A DNA stretch of 64,000 bases, taken from assembly GCF_001014645.1 (NCBI RefSeq), contig NZ_LASZ01000001.1, positions 248,001 to 312,000 of the forward strand, written 5' to 3'. Positions within the stretch are counted from its first letter, which is position 1. Every line of letters begins with the position of its first letter. Origin of the DNA: Luteimonas sp. FCS-9 (lineage in GTDB: Bacteria; Pseudomonadota; Gammaproteobacteria; Xanthomonadales; Xanthomonadaceae). Below the pieces are notes generated by a model. That model was not told the origin of the DNA and searched no databases. It saw only the letters and a list, made by a program, of their open reading frames with translations. Positions 37,450 to 48,503 of the stretch are shown one piece after another. The position numbers and the translations under genes were made by a program.

Positions 37450-38379
37450 ATGGACCTGGAAGCCTGGTCGGCCCGGCTCAAGACGCTCGCCGACCCGACC
37501 CGCGTCCGGCTGCTGGCGCTGCTGGAGGTCGAGGAACTGACGGTTGCCGAACTGTCGTCGATCACCCGCCTCGCCCAGCCGCGCGTGTCCACGCATCTGG
37601 CACGTCTCAAGGAGGCCGGCCTGGTCCGCGACCGCCGCGCCGGCGTGTCGGCCTACTATCGCTTCGACGACGCCGCGCTCGACCCGGCGCAGCGCGCCCT
37701 GTGGCAGGCGCTGAGCACCGGCAGCGACGATCCGCTGCTGCGCCAGGACGCCGAGCGCATCCCCGCGGTGCTGGCGATGCGCGCCGCCGACCAGAACTGG
37801 GCCGACAGTGTGGCCGGCGACATGGAGCGCCACTATTCGCCCGGCCGCACCTGGGAGGCGCTGGCGCGCTCGGCGCTGCCGCTGCTCGAGACCGGCGACG
37901 TGCTCGACATCGCATCGGGCGACGGCGTGCTCGCCGAACTGCTGGCCCCGCACGCGCACCGCTACGTCTGCCTCGACGCCAGCGCCCGCGTCGTGGCGGC
38001 CTCGGCCGAACGCCTCAAGCGCTTCCGCAACGTCGAGGTCCGCGAGGGCGACATGCACGCGCTGCCGTTCGACGACGCCAGCTTCGACCTCGTCGTGCTG
38101 ATGCACGCGCTGACCTACGCCACGCGGCCCGCGCAGGCGGTCACCGAGGCGGCCCGGGTGCTGCGCCCGGGTGGCCGGCTGCTGCTGTCGAGCCTCGACC
38201 GGCACGGCCACGAGGCGGTCGTGCAGGCCTACGGCCACGCCAACCTGGGCTTCCCGGACAAGGAACTGCGCCGCTTCGTCACCAAAGCGGGCCTGGAGAT
38301 CCACAGCGCCGAGACGGTGACGCGCGAGAAGCGGCCGCCGCATTTCCAGGTGGTCTCGATCATCGCGAGAAAGCCGTGA
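37450..38379 (+). CDS. ArsR-family regulator fused to SAM-dependent methyltransferase domain (SahR-like)
   Basis: A 309-residue fusion. Residues 1-90 are an ArsR winged helix ([51 protein letters not shown]). No CxC-type metal site is seen. The C-terminal half is a class I methyltransferase fold ([55 protein letters not shown]). It overlaps metH by GTGA. SahR-type ArsR regulators sense S-adenosylhomocysteine and control methionine-cycle genes; the domain plan and position suggest that role here. ATG 37450 is preferred over 37438 because GGAG is correctly spaced. Confidence 0.85.
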   Translation: MDLEAWSARLKTLADPTRVRLLALLEVEELTVAELSSITRLAQPRVSTHLARLKEAGLVRDRRAGVSAYYRFDDAALDPAQRALWQALSTGSDDPLLRQDAERIPAVLAMRAADQNWADSVAGDMERHYSPGRTWEALARSALPLLETGDVLDIASGDGVLAELLAPHAHRYVCLDASARVVAASAERLKRFRNVEVREGDMHALPFDDASFDLVVLMHALTYATRPAQAVTEAARVLRPGGRLLLSSLDRHGHEAVVQAYGHANLGFPDKELRRFVTKAGLEIHSAETVTREKRPPHFQVVSIIARKP

Positions 38380-39470
38380 CCTGGCTGCATCCCGATCGCG
38401 CCGCCGCGCTCGAGGCGGCGCTCGCCCGGCGCATCCTCGTGCTCGACGGCGGCATGGGCACGATGATCCAGCAGCACGGGCTGACCGAAGCCGACTACCG
38501 CGGCACGCGCTTCATCGACGGCTTCGATGCGCTGCACGCCGCCGAGGGCCATGCCCACGGTGCCGGCTGCGACTGCGAGGCGGCCGACCAGCGCGGCAAC
38601 AACGACCTGCTCACGCTTACCCGTCCGAACCTGATCCGCGGCATCCACACCGCGTATCTCGACGCCGGCGCGGACATCGTCGAGACCAACACCTTCAACT
38701 CGACCGCGGTGTCGCTGGCCGACTACCGGCTGCAGCACCTGGCGCGCGAGCTCAACCGCGAGGGCGCCGCGCTCGCGCGCGCGGCCTGCGACGCGGCGCA
38801 GGCGCGCACGCCCGCGCAGCCGCGCTTCGTCGCCGGCATCCTCGGCCCGACCAGCCGCACCGCCTCGATCAGCCCCGACGTCAACGATCCCGGCTTCCGC
38901 GCGGTGACGTTCGAGGACCTGGTCAGCATCTACCGCGACGCCGCGCACGGCCTGATCGACGGCGGTGCCGATGTGCTGATGGTCGAGACGGTGTTCGACA
39001 CGCTCAATGCGAAGGCCGCGCTGTTCGCGGTCGAGACCGTGTTCGACGATCTCGGCGGCCGGCTGCCGGTGATGATCTCGGGCACGATCACCGACGCGTC
39101 GGGCCGCACGCTCTCGGGCCAGACCGCCGAGGCGTTCTGGTACTCGCTGCGCCATGCGCGGCCGCTGGCGATCGGGCTCAACTGCGCGCTCGGCGCCAGG
39201 GACCTGCGTCCGCACGTCGCCACGCTGGCGCAGATCGCAGAGACGTACGTGTCCTGCCATCCCAACGCCGGCCTGCCCAACGCCTTCGGCGGCTACGACG
39301 AAACGCCCGAGGACATGGCCACGACGCTGCGCGAGTTCGCGACCGCGGGATTGCTGAACATCGTCGGCGGCTGCTGCGGCACCACGCCCGACCACATCCG
39401 CGCGATCGCCGATGCGGTGCGCGACGTCGCGCCGCGGGCGCCGGTGCGGATTGCGGAGGAAGCGGCGTGA
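38376..39470 (+). CDS. metH: Methionine synthase, homocysteine-binding module (MetH N-terminal part)
   Basis: A 364-residue homocysteine S-methyltransferase domain that binds zinc and activates homocysteine. Seen: [52 protein letters not shown], and zinc cysteines in IGLNCALGA and [11 protein letters not shown]. It equals module 1 of E. coli MetH (1227 aa) as a separate gene. The remaining modules follow 109 bp later in another frame. GTG start overlaps the regulator stop. A split metH is known in Xanthomonas, so this is not a frameshift artefact. Confidence 0.93.
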   Translation: MTWLHPDRAAALEAALARRILVLDGGMGTMIQQHGLTEADYRGTRFIDGFDALHAAEGHAHGAGCDCEAADQRGNNDLLTLTRPNLIRGIHTAYLDAGADIVETNTFNSTAVSLADYRLQHLARELNREGAALARAACDAAQARTPAQPRFVAGILGPTSRTASISPDVNDPGFRAVTFEDLVSIYRDAAHGLIDGGADVLMVETVFDTLNAKAALFAVETVFDDLGGRLPVMISGTITDASGRTLSGQTAEAFWYSLRHARPLAIGLNCALGARDLRPHVATLAQIAETYVSCHPNAGLPNAFGGYDETPEDMATTLREFATAGLLNIVGGCCGTTPDHIRAIADAVRDVAPRAPVRIAEEAA

Positions 39471-39579
39471 TCGGCCACGGATCCGCGGACCGGCGCGCGC
39501 CTACGGGCGTTTTCCTGGCTGCGCCGTTGCTGATCCGCATCCCTGCGGGTCGACCCACGGTCCACGCGACGCTCCCCGG

Positions 39580-42276
<2,697 letters not shown>

Positions 42277-42349
42277 GCGCGGGCATGCGCATGTCCGTCA
42301 CGACCGGGCCGCTATCCTCGGCGCCCTCCCCGCGCTGAGGATCCTCACG

Positions 42350-43744
42350 ATGCATCGACGCCGTGCCGCCGGCGCCGTGGCCCTGGCCGCGATCGCCTGC
42401 CTTGCCGCCGCCTGCAGCCCCGCCACCGGGCCGTCCGCGACCACGCAGGCCGACGCGCCGCCCGCGCCCCCGCCGATCGTCGTCGAGCATGCTCGCGTCT
42501 TCGACGGCGAACGCGACCTGGGCGAGGTCACGCTGGTGATCCGCGACGGTCTGATCGAGCGCGTCGCGCGCGCGGGCGCCGGCGACCTGCCCGCCGATGC
42601 CGAGCGCATCGACTACCGCGGCCGCTTCATCGTGCCCGGCCTGGTCAACGCGCATGCGCACGTGGGCAACACCGAGGGCACCGCGCACGGCGACCGCTTC
42701 TACACCCGCGAGCATGTCGTGCGCGACCTGCGCCAGTTCCAGGCCTACGGCGTCACCACGGTGATGTCGCTGGGCATGAACGGCGCGGCCTTCGGCGACA
42801 TCCGCCACGCGGTGGCCGGCGACCCGTCGCTGGGCGCCGGAGGCGGCATCGGCGCGCCCGGCGGCGCCCCGCCCGCGGCGAACATGGGCCTGGTCCACGA
42901 TCCGGTCGCCCGGCCCGCGACCGCCGCCGAGGCACGCGCCGCGGTCCGGGCGCAGGCGGAGTCCGGCGTCGACATCATCAAGCTGTGGGTCGACGAACTC
43001 GGCGGCCAGGTCGCGCCGATGGCGCCCGAGGTCTACCGGGCGACGATCGACGAAGCCCACCGCCAGAAGCTGCTCGCGGCCGCGCACATCCACGACCTGG
43101 CGCCGGCCGCCGACCTCGTCGCCGGCGGCCTGGACATCGTCGCCCACGGCGTGCGCGACCGCGCCGTCGATCCGGCGTTCGTCGCGGCGATGCGCACATC
43201 GAACGCCGGCTACATCGCGACGCTGCAGATCGACGAGGCGAACTACGTCTACGCCGAGCGTCCCGAGTGGCTCGAGACGCCGTTCCTGCGCAACGCGCTG
43301 CCCGAGACGGTCCGCGCGCAGTGGTCGGATCCGCAATGGCGCGCCGACAAGCTGCGCGACCCGCAGACCGCCAAGGCGCGCGCCGCGTTGGCCACCAACC
43401 TGCGCAACCTGTCGGCGCTGCGCGAGGCCGGCGTCCGGCTGGGCTTCGGCACCGACGCCGGCGCACTGCCGCACCGCGTGCCCGGCTTCGCCGAGCACCG
43501 CGAACTCGAGCTGATGATGCAGGCCGGCTTCACGCCGCAGCAGGCGCTGACCGTGGCCACGCGCGACTCGGCGCACCTGCTGCGCCTCGACGACCGCGGC
43601 CTGCTGCAGCCGGGCCGGCGCGCGGACTTCATCGTGGTGGCGGCCGACCCGCTGGCCGACATCCGCAATCTGCGCACGATCGAGGCGGTCTGGCAGGCCG
43701 GGCGTCGCGTCGCGGGCCCGGTCGCGGAGTACCGCGCGCCCTGA
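42350..43744 (+). CDS. Lipoprotein amidohydrolase (metal-dependent hydrolase)
   Basis: A 464-residue exported amidohydrolase-superfamily enzyme. The signal (VALAAIACLAAAC) has a lipobox, then a Pro/Ala linker. TIM-barrel metal ligands: HAHVG, the bridging Lys in VDIIKLWVDE, His in AAHIHDLAPA and IVAHGVRDR, and Asp in RLGFGTDAGAL. The C-terminal beta-sandwich includes GRRADFIVVAADPLADI. Relatives include imidazolonepropionase/prolidase-like hydrolases; no substrate is evident. It follows metH by 73 bp but probably is separate in function. Confidence 0.86.
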   Translation: MHRRRAAGAVALAAIACLAAACSPATGPSATTQADAPPAPPPIVVEHARVFDGERDLGEVTLVIRDGLIERVARAGAGDLPADAERIDYRGRFIVPGLVNAHAHVGNTEGTAHGDRFYTREHVVRDLRQFQAYGVTTVMSLGMNGAAFGDIRHAVAGDPSLGAGGGIGAPGGAPPAANMGLVHDPVARPATAAEARAAVRAQAESGVDIIKLWVDELGGQVAPMAPEVYRATIDEAHRQKLLAAAHIHDLAPAADLVAGGLDIVAHGVRDRAVDPAFVAAMRTSNAGYIATLQIDEANYVYAERPEWLETPFLRNALPETVRAQWSDPQWRADKLRDPQTAKARAALATNLRNLSALREAGVRLGFGTDAGALPHRVPGFAEHRELELMMQAGFTPQQALTVATRDSAHLLRLDDRGLLQPGRRADFIVVAADPLADIRNLRTIEAVWQAGRRVAGPVAEYRAP

Positions 43745-43849
43745 CGCGCTGAAGGCGGGGCGCAACGCCGCGCTCGCGCAGGAGGGACGACGGATGCGGC
43801 GCGCCACGCCTGTCATCGCGCTGCGCGGCCGGCCGTCCCGGCCCGCGTG

Positions 43850-44599
43850 TCAGCGGAACCCGACGGAGACGCCGACGCCGCCCTGCCAGTCGGGCGCCTC
43901 GCCGCCGATGCCGCGCAGCACCGACAGGTCGAGCTGCACCGGCGGTCGCGGACGCCACGTCAGGCCGCCGCCGGCAACGGTCCCGGCCTGCGTGCCGCCG
44001 CCGACGCCCGCTTCGACGTAGCCGGCGAACGTACCGGACTCAGACGCGAACACGTCCAGGCTCGGTGCGACCTGCCAGCCGCTGCCGTCGTCGTCGTGCT
44101 GGTAGCCGGCGAACAGCGCATAGCCGCGCCCACCTCCGGCCTCGCCCTCGACCGAGGCACCGAGACTGCGCAGATGGGTATCGGGCCGCAGTTCGCGCGA
44201 ACCGTTCGCCAGGCCGTAGCGCGCCAGCAGCGCCCAGTCGAGCGTGCCGCCGCCGGACAAGGCCCACTTCAGCCCGACGCTGCTGTCGCCGGCACCTTCG
44301 GCAACCTCGCGGGTGCCCCCGGCATCGCGGGTCGATTCCCGCCGCCACGGCGTGCCCGCCAGCTGCAGTTCCAGCGAGGCGCCCAGGCCGACGCGCAGCA
44401 TGCTGCCGGCTTCGGCCTGCGTCGTGCGCACGCCGGCGTCCCGGTCGCGCTCGACATCGGGCAGTCCCTGCTCCCAGGCGACCTGGCCGGGCTCGAGCAC
44501 GGTGGCCGAGAACCCCAGGCCCGGACGGTCGAACGCGATCTCCTGCGCGCAGGCGCCGCCCACCGGCAACAGCGCGAGGCACACCCAGACGGCGCGCAT
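43850..44599 (-). CDS. Outer-membrane beta-barrel, phenol-degradation MetA-like family
   Basis: A 249-residue protein with a signal peptide (WVCLALLPVGGACAQE). It has regular amphipathic beta strands (MLRVGLGASLELQLAGT, SSVGLKWALSGGG, ALFAGYQHDDDGSGWQVAPSLDVFA) and ends VSVGFR. This resembles the transporter/MetA-pathway family of small outer-membrane channels. No substrate is assigned. Start 44599 lies 2 bp beyond the DUF2058 stop, so they are cotranscribed. Confidence 0.78.
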   Translation of the reverse strand: MRAVWVCLALLPVGGACAQEIAFDRPGLGFSATVLEPGQVAWEQGLPDVERDRDAGVRTTQAEAGSMLRVGLGASLELQLAGTPWRRESTRDAGGTREVAEGAGDSSVGLKWALSGGGTLDWALLARYGLANGSRELRPDTHLRSLGASVEGEAGGGRGYALFAGYQHDDDGSGWQVAPSLDVFASESGTFAGYVEAGVGGGTQAGTVAGGGLTWRPRPPVQLDLSVLRGIGGEAPDWQGGVGVSVGFR

Positions 44600-44601
44600 G
44601 C

Positions 44602-45237
44602 TCACCAGACGAGGTCGTCGGGCACCTGGTATTTCGGGTCGCTGTAGGGATCCTCGCCGGCCGGCGCGGACGGATCGATCTTCAGCGCGACCGCGGGCGC
44701 GAAGATCGTCTCGACCTCGGCCAGCACCGCCGTGGTCACCAGCAGGTAGCGGCCGTTGACCTGCACCACGCCCAGCTCGCCGGCGTTGAGCGCACGCAGT
44801 TGTTCGGCATCGACGTGGATGCGCTTGATCTTGCCGCCGTACTCGAAATGCCGGGCGATGTCGGCCTCGGCGCGGTTGAGCGCCTTGTCCTTGACGAACG
44901 CCTCGAGCTTCGCGCGCGCCTCGCGGCGCAGCCGCGCCTCTTCCTGCCGGAGGCGCTCGGCCTCGATGCGCTCGTCCTTCTCGCGCTGGGCGCGGATCGC
45001 GTAGGCCTTGGCGAGGTCGATGTCCTCGCGCGGCGCGCGCGGCTTGCGCGGGCCCTGGCCGTCGCGCCGGGCGGGCGGACGTGCCGATGCATCCGGCCGG
45101 CCGGCTTCGTTGCGCTTGCCGCCGCGACGTTCGTCCGGACGGCCGCGGCGCTCGTCGCGGCGGGGTTGCGGCTTGGCCGGCTTGGCCGGCGCCTTGAACC
45201 CCAGGCCGAGCAGCTGGTCGCGCAGGGTATCGCTCAT
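44602..45237 (-). CDS. DUF2058 family protein (YaiL-like)
   Basis: A 211-residue soluble basic protein of unknown function. N-terminus SDTLRDQLLGLGFKA, a highly charged Arg/Lys/Pro/Gly linker, a helix DIDLAKAYAIRAQREKDERIEAE, and the conserved C-terminal block FEYGGKIKRIHVDAEQLRALNAGELGVVQVNGRYLLV. In E. coli YaiL co-purifies with ribosomes and is linked to nucleoproteins. GAGGTG sits 9 nt before ATG 45237. Confidence 0.87.
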   Translation of the reverse strand: MSDTLRDQLLGLGFKAPAKPAKPQPRRDERRGRPDERRGGKRNEAGRPDASARPPARRDGQGPRKPRAPREDIDLAKAYAIRAQREKDERIEAERLRQEEARLRREARAKLEAFVKDKALNRAEADIARHFEYGGKIKRIHVDAEQLRALNAGELGVVQVNGRYLLVTTAVLAEVETIFAPAVALKIDPSAPAGEDPYSDPKYQVPDDLVW

Positions 45238-45345
45238 GTCGGGGGCACCTCGCCTGGAACGGACACGGTCGGAACGGAAACTTGTGGAGCCGATGCCTGG
45301 CGGCCGGACGCATCCGGTCGGCAGGCATCGATCATGCAAAAGACG

Positions 45346-45576
45346 TCAGTAGTGCGGCGGCGGCGGTTCCTGCCCCGGATCGGGGAACTGCACCGTGCGC
45401 GCCTGGCGCAGGTCGTCCATCACCCGGCGCAGCAGCCCGGTCTGGGCCACGAGTTCGAGCCGGGCGGCGGTCAATGCGTCGTTGAGCTCGGAGATCGTGT
45501 GCTCCTGGAACGCCAGCCGCGTCTCGAGCTCGGTGACCCGCCGCTCGAGCGCCTCGTGCGCAGCCGGACCGGTCAT
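45346..45576 (-). CDS. slyX: SlyX family protein
   Basis: A 76-residue coiled-coil protein (LERRVTELETRLAFQEHTISELNDALTAARLEL) with the SlyX tail DDLRQARTVQFPDPGQEPPPPHY. Function unknown; commonly next to FKBP-type isomerases, as here (fkpA upstream). Confidence 0.92.
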   Translation of the reverse strand: MTGPAAHEALERRVTELETRLAFQEHTISELNDALTAARLELVAQTGLLRRVMDDLRQARTVQFPDPGQEPPPPHY

Positions 45577-45589
45577 CGCGCGGCGTCTC

Positions 45590-45625
45590 CACCGTCGCGA
45601 CGCGACGGCGCGCGTCGCGACGGTG
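45590..45625. terminator. Long perfect hairpin between fkpA and slyX
   Basis: CACCGTCGCGACGC (45590-45603) and its perfect complement GCGTCGCGACGGTG (45612-45625) with an 8-nt loop: 14 base pairs. It lies just downstream of the fkpA stop. No U-tract; it could be an attenuator between fkpA and slyX or a 3' stabiliser. Confidence 0.6.
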
Positions 45626-45631
45626 CGCGGA

Positions 45632-46402
45632 TCACTTGACGATGTCCTGCAGCTCGACCTCGAAGCTCAGCGCCTGGTTCGGGCCGATCGGGCCCGAGCC
45701 CATCTCGCCGTAGCCCAGCTTGGCCGGGATCCACAGCTCGTACTTGCTGCCGACCGGCATCAGCTGCAGGCCTTCCTGCCAGCCCGGGACCACCTGGTTG
45801 AGCGCGAACTGCGCCGGCTCGCCGCGGTCGTAGGAGCTGTCGAAGGTCTCGCCGTTGAGCAGCGTGCCCTTGTAGTGCACGCGCACGGTGTCGTTCGGGC
45901 CGGGCTTGGCGCCGGTGCCCTCGGTGACGACGCGGTACTGCAGGCCAGACGCCGTGGTCTGCACGCCCTCGCGCTTGCCGTTCTCGGCGAAGAACTTCTC
46001 GGCCTCGGCGGCGTTGGTCTTCGACTTCTCCTGCATCTCGGCGATCTGCTTGGCCTGCATGCGCTCGCCGAAGGACTGCATGACCTTCATCGCCTGCTCG
46101 TCGGTGATCTCGACGGCCTTGTCGTCGAGCGTCTCGGAGATCGCGCGCTGCAGGGTCTTGAGGTCGATCTCGTCCTTGACCTGCTTGAGCTGCTCGCCCA
46201 TCTGGTTGCCGATGATGTAGCTCACCTGCTCGCGTTCGGTCTTGAGCCCCGCGATCTCGGTGCCGCTGGCGGCCTCGGTGCCGGCGTCGGCGGCGTCCTG
46301 GACCGGCTTGCCGGTCTCCTTGTCGATCGGCTTGCAGGCGATCATCGCCAGCGGCAGCACGGCCACCAGGCCGACGAGGGCGATACGCGATGTGGTCTTC
46401 AT
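45632..46402 (-). CDS. fkpA: FKBP-type peptidyl-prolyl isomerase FkpA-like
   Basis: A 256-residue exported prolyl isomerase/chaperone. The signal (ALVGLVAVLPLAMIAC) ends in a possible lipobox Cys. The FKBP_N dimerisation domain is helical (VSYIIGNQMGEQLKQVKDEIDLK, KVMQSFGERMQAKQIAEM). The C-terminal FKBP domain has VRVHYKGTLLNGETFDSSYDRGEPAQFALNQVVPGWQEGLQLM and IPAKLGYGEMG. GGAG lies 10 nt upstream of ATG 46402. A second, diverged copy lies 82 bp upstream. Confidence 0.92.
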   Translation of the reverse strand: MKTTSRIALVGLVAVLPLAMIACKPIDKETGKPVQDAADAGTEAASGTEIAGLKTEREQVSYIIGNQMGEQLKQVKDEIDLKTLQRAISETLDDKAVEITDEQAMKVMQSFGERMQAKQIAEMQEKSKTNAAEAEKFFAENGKREGVQTTASGLQYRVVTEGTGAKPGPNDTVRVHYKGTLLNGETFDSSYDRGEPAQFALNQVVPGWQEGLQLMPVGSKYELWIPAKLGYGEMGSGPIGPNQALSFEVELQDIVK

Positions 46403-46484
46403 CTTGGAGGAACTCCGGAAAAAAGGGGAATGCGGAAGGATCGTGCGGCGCGGCACCCAGGCGCCGCGGAAACGGGAAACGCGA

Positions 46485-47399
46485 TCAGAGGATGTCGATC
46501 AGCTCGACGTCGAACACCAGCGTGGCGTTGGGCGGGATGTTGGGCGGGCTGCCCTTCGGTCCGTAGGCCAGGTCGCCGGGGATCCAGAACCGGTACTTGC
46601 CGCCGATCGGCATCAGCTGCAAGCCCTCGGTCCAGCCGGCGATGACCTGGCCCAGCCCGAACACCGCCGGCTCGTTGCGGGCATAGGAACTGTCGAACTC
46701 GGTGCCGTCGAGCAGGGTGCCGCGGTAGTGCACGCGGACACGGTCGCTCGCACGCGGGCGCGGGCCCTGCCCTTGCCGCTCGACGCGGTACTGGATGCCC
46801 GACGCGGTCGCGAACACGCCCGGCTTGCCGCGGTTGCCGGCCATGAACTCGGCGCCGGCGCGGCGGTTGGCGTCGGCGGCATCGGCCGCGCGCGCCTGGG
46901 AGCGACCCACCATCGCCTGGCGGATCTCGGCGATGCGGGCCTCGTCCATCGACGGCGGCGTGCCGGCGATGGAATCGGCGATCGCACGGACCAGCGGCGC
47001 GACCTCGATCTCGTCCTTGAGCGGCGCCAGCGAGCGGGCGATGTCGACCGCGACCATCTGGCTCACCTTCGCCTTGTCGACCTCCGGCGGCGCGCTGCCC
47101 GGCGGCAGGCCGGGCACCGGCCGGCCGCTGCGCGCGGCGATGCGCTGGGCCAGCGCGACGCCGAGCCGCTGCGACTCCTCGGGCGCGAGCTGCGGCGGGC
47201 TGCCCGCGAGCGCGCGGGAGAGCGCCTGCTCGAACGCGCGCATGTCCAGATCCTCTCCGACCTGGCCCAACGAGCGGCCGACGTCGAGGCCGACGACATA
47301 GCTCGTCTGCGCACGGTCCGAGGCCGGCTCGGCGGCACCGGCCTGCGTACCGGCGGCGATCAGCAGCGCCAGGGCCCCGGCGCGCAACAGCTTGGACAT
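46485..47399 (-). CDS. FKBP-type peptidyl-prolyl isomerase (diverged second copy)
   Basis: A 304-residue periplasmic FKBP. Signal SKLLRAGALALLIAAGTQAGAAE without lipobox. The FKBP_N region is longer than in its neighbour and seems duplicated (TSYVVGLDVGRSLGQVGEDLDM and SQMVAVDIARSLAPLKDEIEV). The catalytic domain is VRVHYRGTLLDGTEFDSSYARNEPAVFGLGQVIAGWTEGLQLM. It shares layout with the gene downstream, so they arose by tandem duplication. AGGAG lies 9 nt before ATG 47399. The role of two copies is unknown. Confidence 0.9.
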   Translation of the reverse strand: MSKLLRAGALALLIAAGTQAGAAEPASDRAQTSYVVGLDVGRSLGQVGEDLDMRAFEQALSRALAGSPPQLAPEESQRLGVALAQRIAARSGRPVPGLPPGSAPPEVDKAKVSQMVAVDIARSLAPLKDEIEVAPLVRAIADSIAGTPPSMDEARIAEIRQAMVGRSQARAADAADANRRAGAEFMAGNRGKPGVFATASGIQYRVERQGQGPRPRASDRVRVHYRGTLLDGTEFDSSYARNEPAVFGLGQVIAGWTEGLQLMPIGGKYRFWIPGDLAYGPKGSPPNIPPNATLVFDVELIDIL

Positions 47400-47497
47400 C
47401 CGTTGATTCTCCTGCCCCGTCCGGGGCGATGCAGCCGGGTATTGTCGCGGCGACCGCGGTGCGGGGCAATCGCGGCCGGCGACGGCTCAGACGCGCT

Positions 47498-48088
47498 TCA
47501 GCGCGCGGTGCGGCGCGGCGCCCGCAGCGCGCGCTCGATCGCGGCGACGATCCGCGGGTCGTCTGGCTTCGTGCGACTGTCCCACTGCGCCAGCACCCGC
47601 CCGTCCCGGCCGACGAGGTACTTGTGGAAGTTCCACTGCGGCGCCTGACCGGTCGCGGTCGCCAGTGCGCGGTACAGTGGCACCGCCTCGGGGCCGACGA
47701 CGTGCACCTTCTGGAACATCGGGAATTTCACGCCGTAGGTCAGCGTGCAGAATTCCTGGATCGCCTGCTCGTCCTCGAACTCCTGCTCCTTGAAGTCGCC
47801 CGACGGGAAGCCCAGCACCGCGAAGCCCTGCCCGCGATAGCGCGCATGCAGGCCCTCGAGCGCCTCGAACTGCGGCGTGAAGCCGCACTTGCTCGCGGTG
47901 TTGACGATCAGCAGCACGTCGCCGCCGTACGTGGCGCGCAGGTCAACGGCCTCGCGCCCGGCGAGCGGCCGGAACCGGTGGTCGAGCAGGCCCGGCGCCC
48001 CCTGCGCCGACTGCGCGACCGCCGTCGCAGTGGCAAGCAGGCCGGCGACGCAGGCCACGAGGATCAAGGACAGGTGCATCTTCCGCAT
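47498..48088 (-). CDS. Periplasmic glutathione peroxidase-family protein (thioredoxin-dependent type)
   Basis: A 196-residue exported Gpx homologue (signal LSLILVACVAGLLATATAVAQ). The peroxidatic Cys is in VNTASKCGFTPQFEAL, with WNFHKYLV carrying the catalytic Trp/Asn. The usual FPCNQF reads FPSGDF, so that Cys is missing, while the likely resolving Cys of thioredoxin-type enzymes remains (QEFCTLTYGVKFPMF). It is probably a lipid/organic peroxide reductase. Diverges from the YtrA operon. Confidence 0.87.
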   Translation of the reverse strand: MRKMHLSLILVACVAGLLATATAVAQSAQGAPGLLDHRFRPLAGREAVDLRATYGGDVLLIVNTASKCGFTPQFEALEGLHARYRGQGFAVLGFPSGDFKEQEFEDEQAIQEFCTLTYGVKFPMFQKVHVVGPEAVPLYRALATATGQAPQWNFHKYLVGRDGRVLAQWDSRTKPDDPRIVAAIERALRAPRRTAR

Positions 48089-48156
48089 CGCGCGCTCCCC
48101 AGAAGGCCTCGCCTTCGTCTATGCCATCAGTTGGGTGGACGTCCGCCCGCCGGGCG

Positions 48157-48184
48157 TTGACACCCGCTGCCGTGGTGTTATAGT
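48157..48184 (+). promoter_or_regulatory. Strong sigma-70 promoter of the ytrA operon
   Basis: TTGACA (48157-48162), 16-bp spacer and TATAGT (48179-48184). A perfect -35 and a 5/6 -10: the best sigma-70 match noticed in the window. It directs the small secreted protein gene and ytrA. Confidence 0.8.
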
Positions 48185-48197
48185 TGCCTACAACACC
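48174..48197. promoter_or_regulatory. YtrA-type operator GGTG-N16-CACC overlapping the -10
   Basis: Palindrome GGTGTTATAG-TTGC-CTACAACACC: 10-base arms with one mismatch. It matches the GGTG-N16-CACC motif that I recall for the GntR regulator YtrA of Xanthomonas, and it covers the -10, so repression by occlusion is expected. Confidence 0.8.
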
Positions 48198-48221
48198 TAC
48201 CCACCAGAGCAGGACGGTCCC

Positions 48222-48500
48222 ATGACCCGCAGGCTCCAGACCCCGATCATCGCATGCGGCGTTTCCGCTGCGGCCCTGTGTGCCGGGCTGCTGTTCGCCG
48301 CCCCGTCGCTGTCGGCCGGCGACGCCACGCCCCCCTCCGTCGCCGGGCTCTCGTCCACGACCGCAAACGCCGCCGCCGACGTCGCCGCCGGCGAGGCCGA
48401 GCCGCTGGAGGCCGCGCCGCGCAGCCGCGGCCGGCGCGGTCGCAGCGCGATCGCGATGCCCTACTTCTCGTTCGCCCGGGGCGCCGGCGGGAGGGGCTGA
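48222..48500 (+). CDS. Small secreted protein with aromatic C-terminal motif, first gene of the ytrA operon
   Basis: A 92-residue protein of no known family. Signal peptide ACGVSAAALCAGLLFAAPSLSAGD. Then an Ala/Thr/Ser/Glu region (GLSSTTANAAADVAAGEAEP), a basic RSRGRRGRSA patch, and the end IAMPYFSFARGAGGRG. AGGA lies 7 nt before the ATG. It ends 3 bp before ytrA. It is the first product of the derepressed operon, and the ABC transporter downstream may handle it (inference). Confidence 0.75.
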   Translation: MTRRLQTPIIACGVSAAALCAGLLFAAPSLSAGDATPPSVAGLSSTTANAAADVAAGEAEPLEAAPRSRGRRGRSAIAMPYFSFARGAGGRG

Positions 48501-48503
48501 GCG

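Noticed and set aside
39471-39579. A frameshift splitting a single metH
   Set aside because: The two parts end and start at module borders, with 109 bp between and in different frames; a split metH is known in Xanthomonas.
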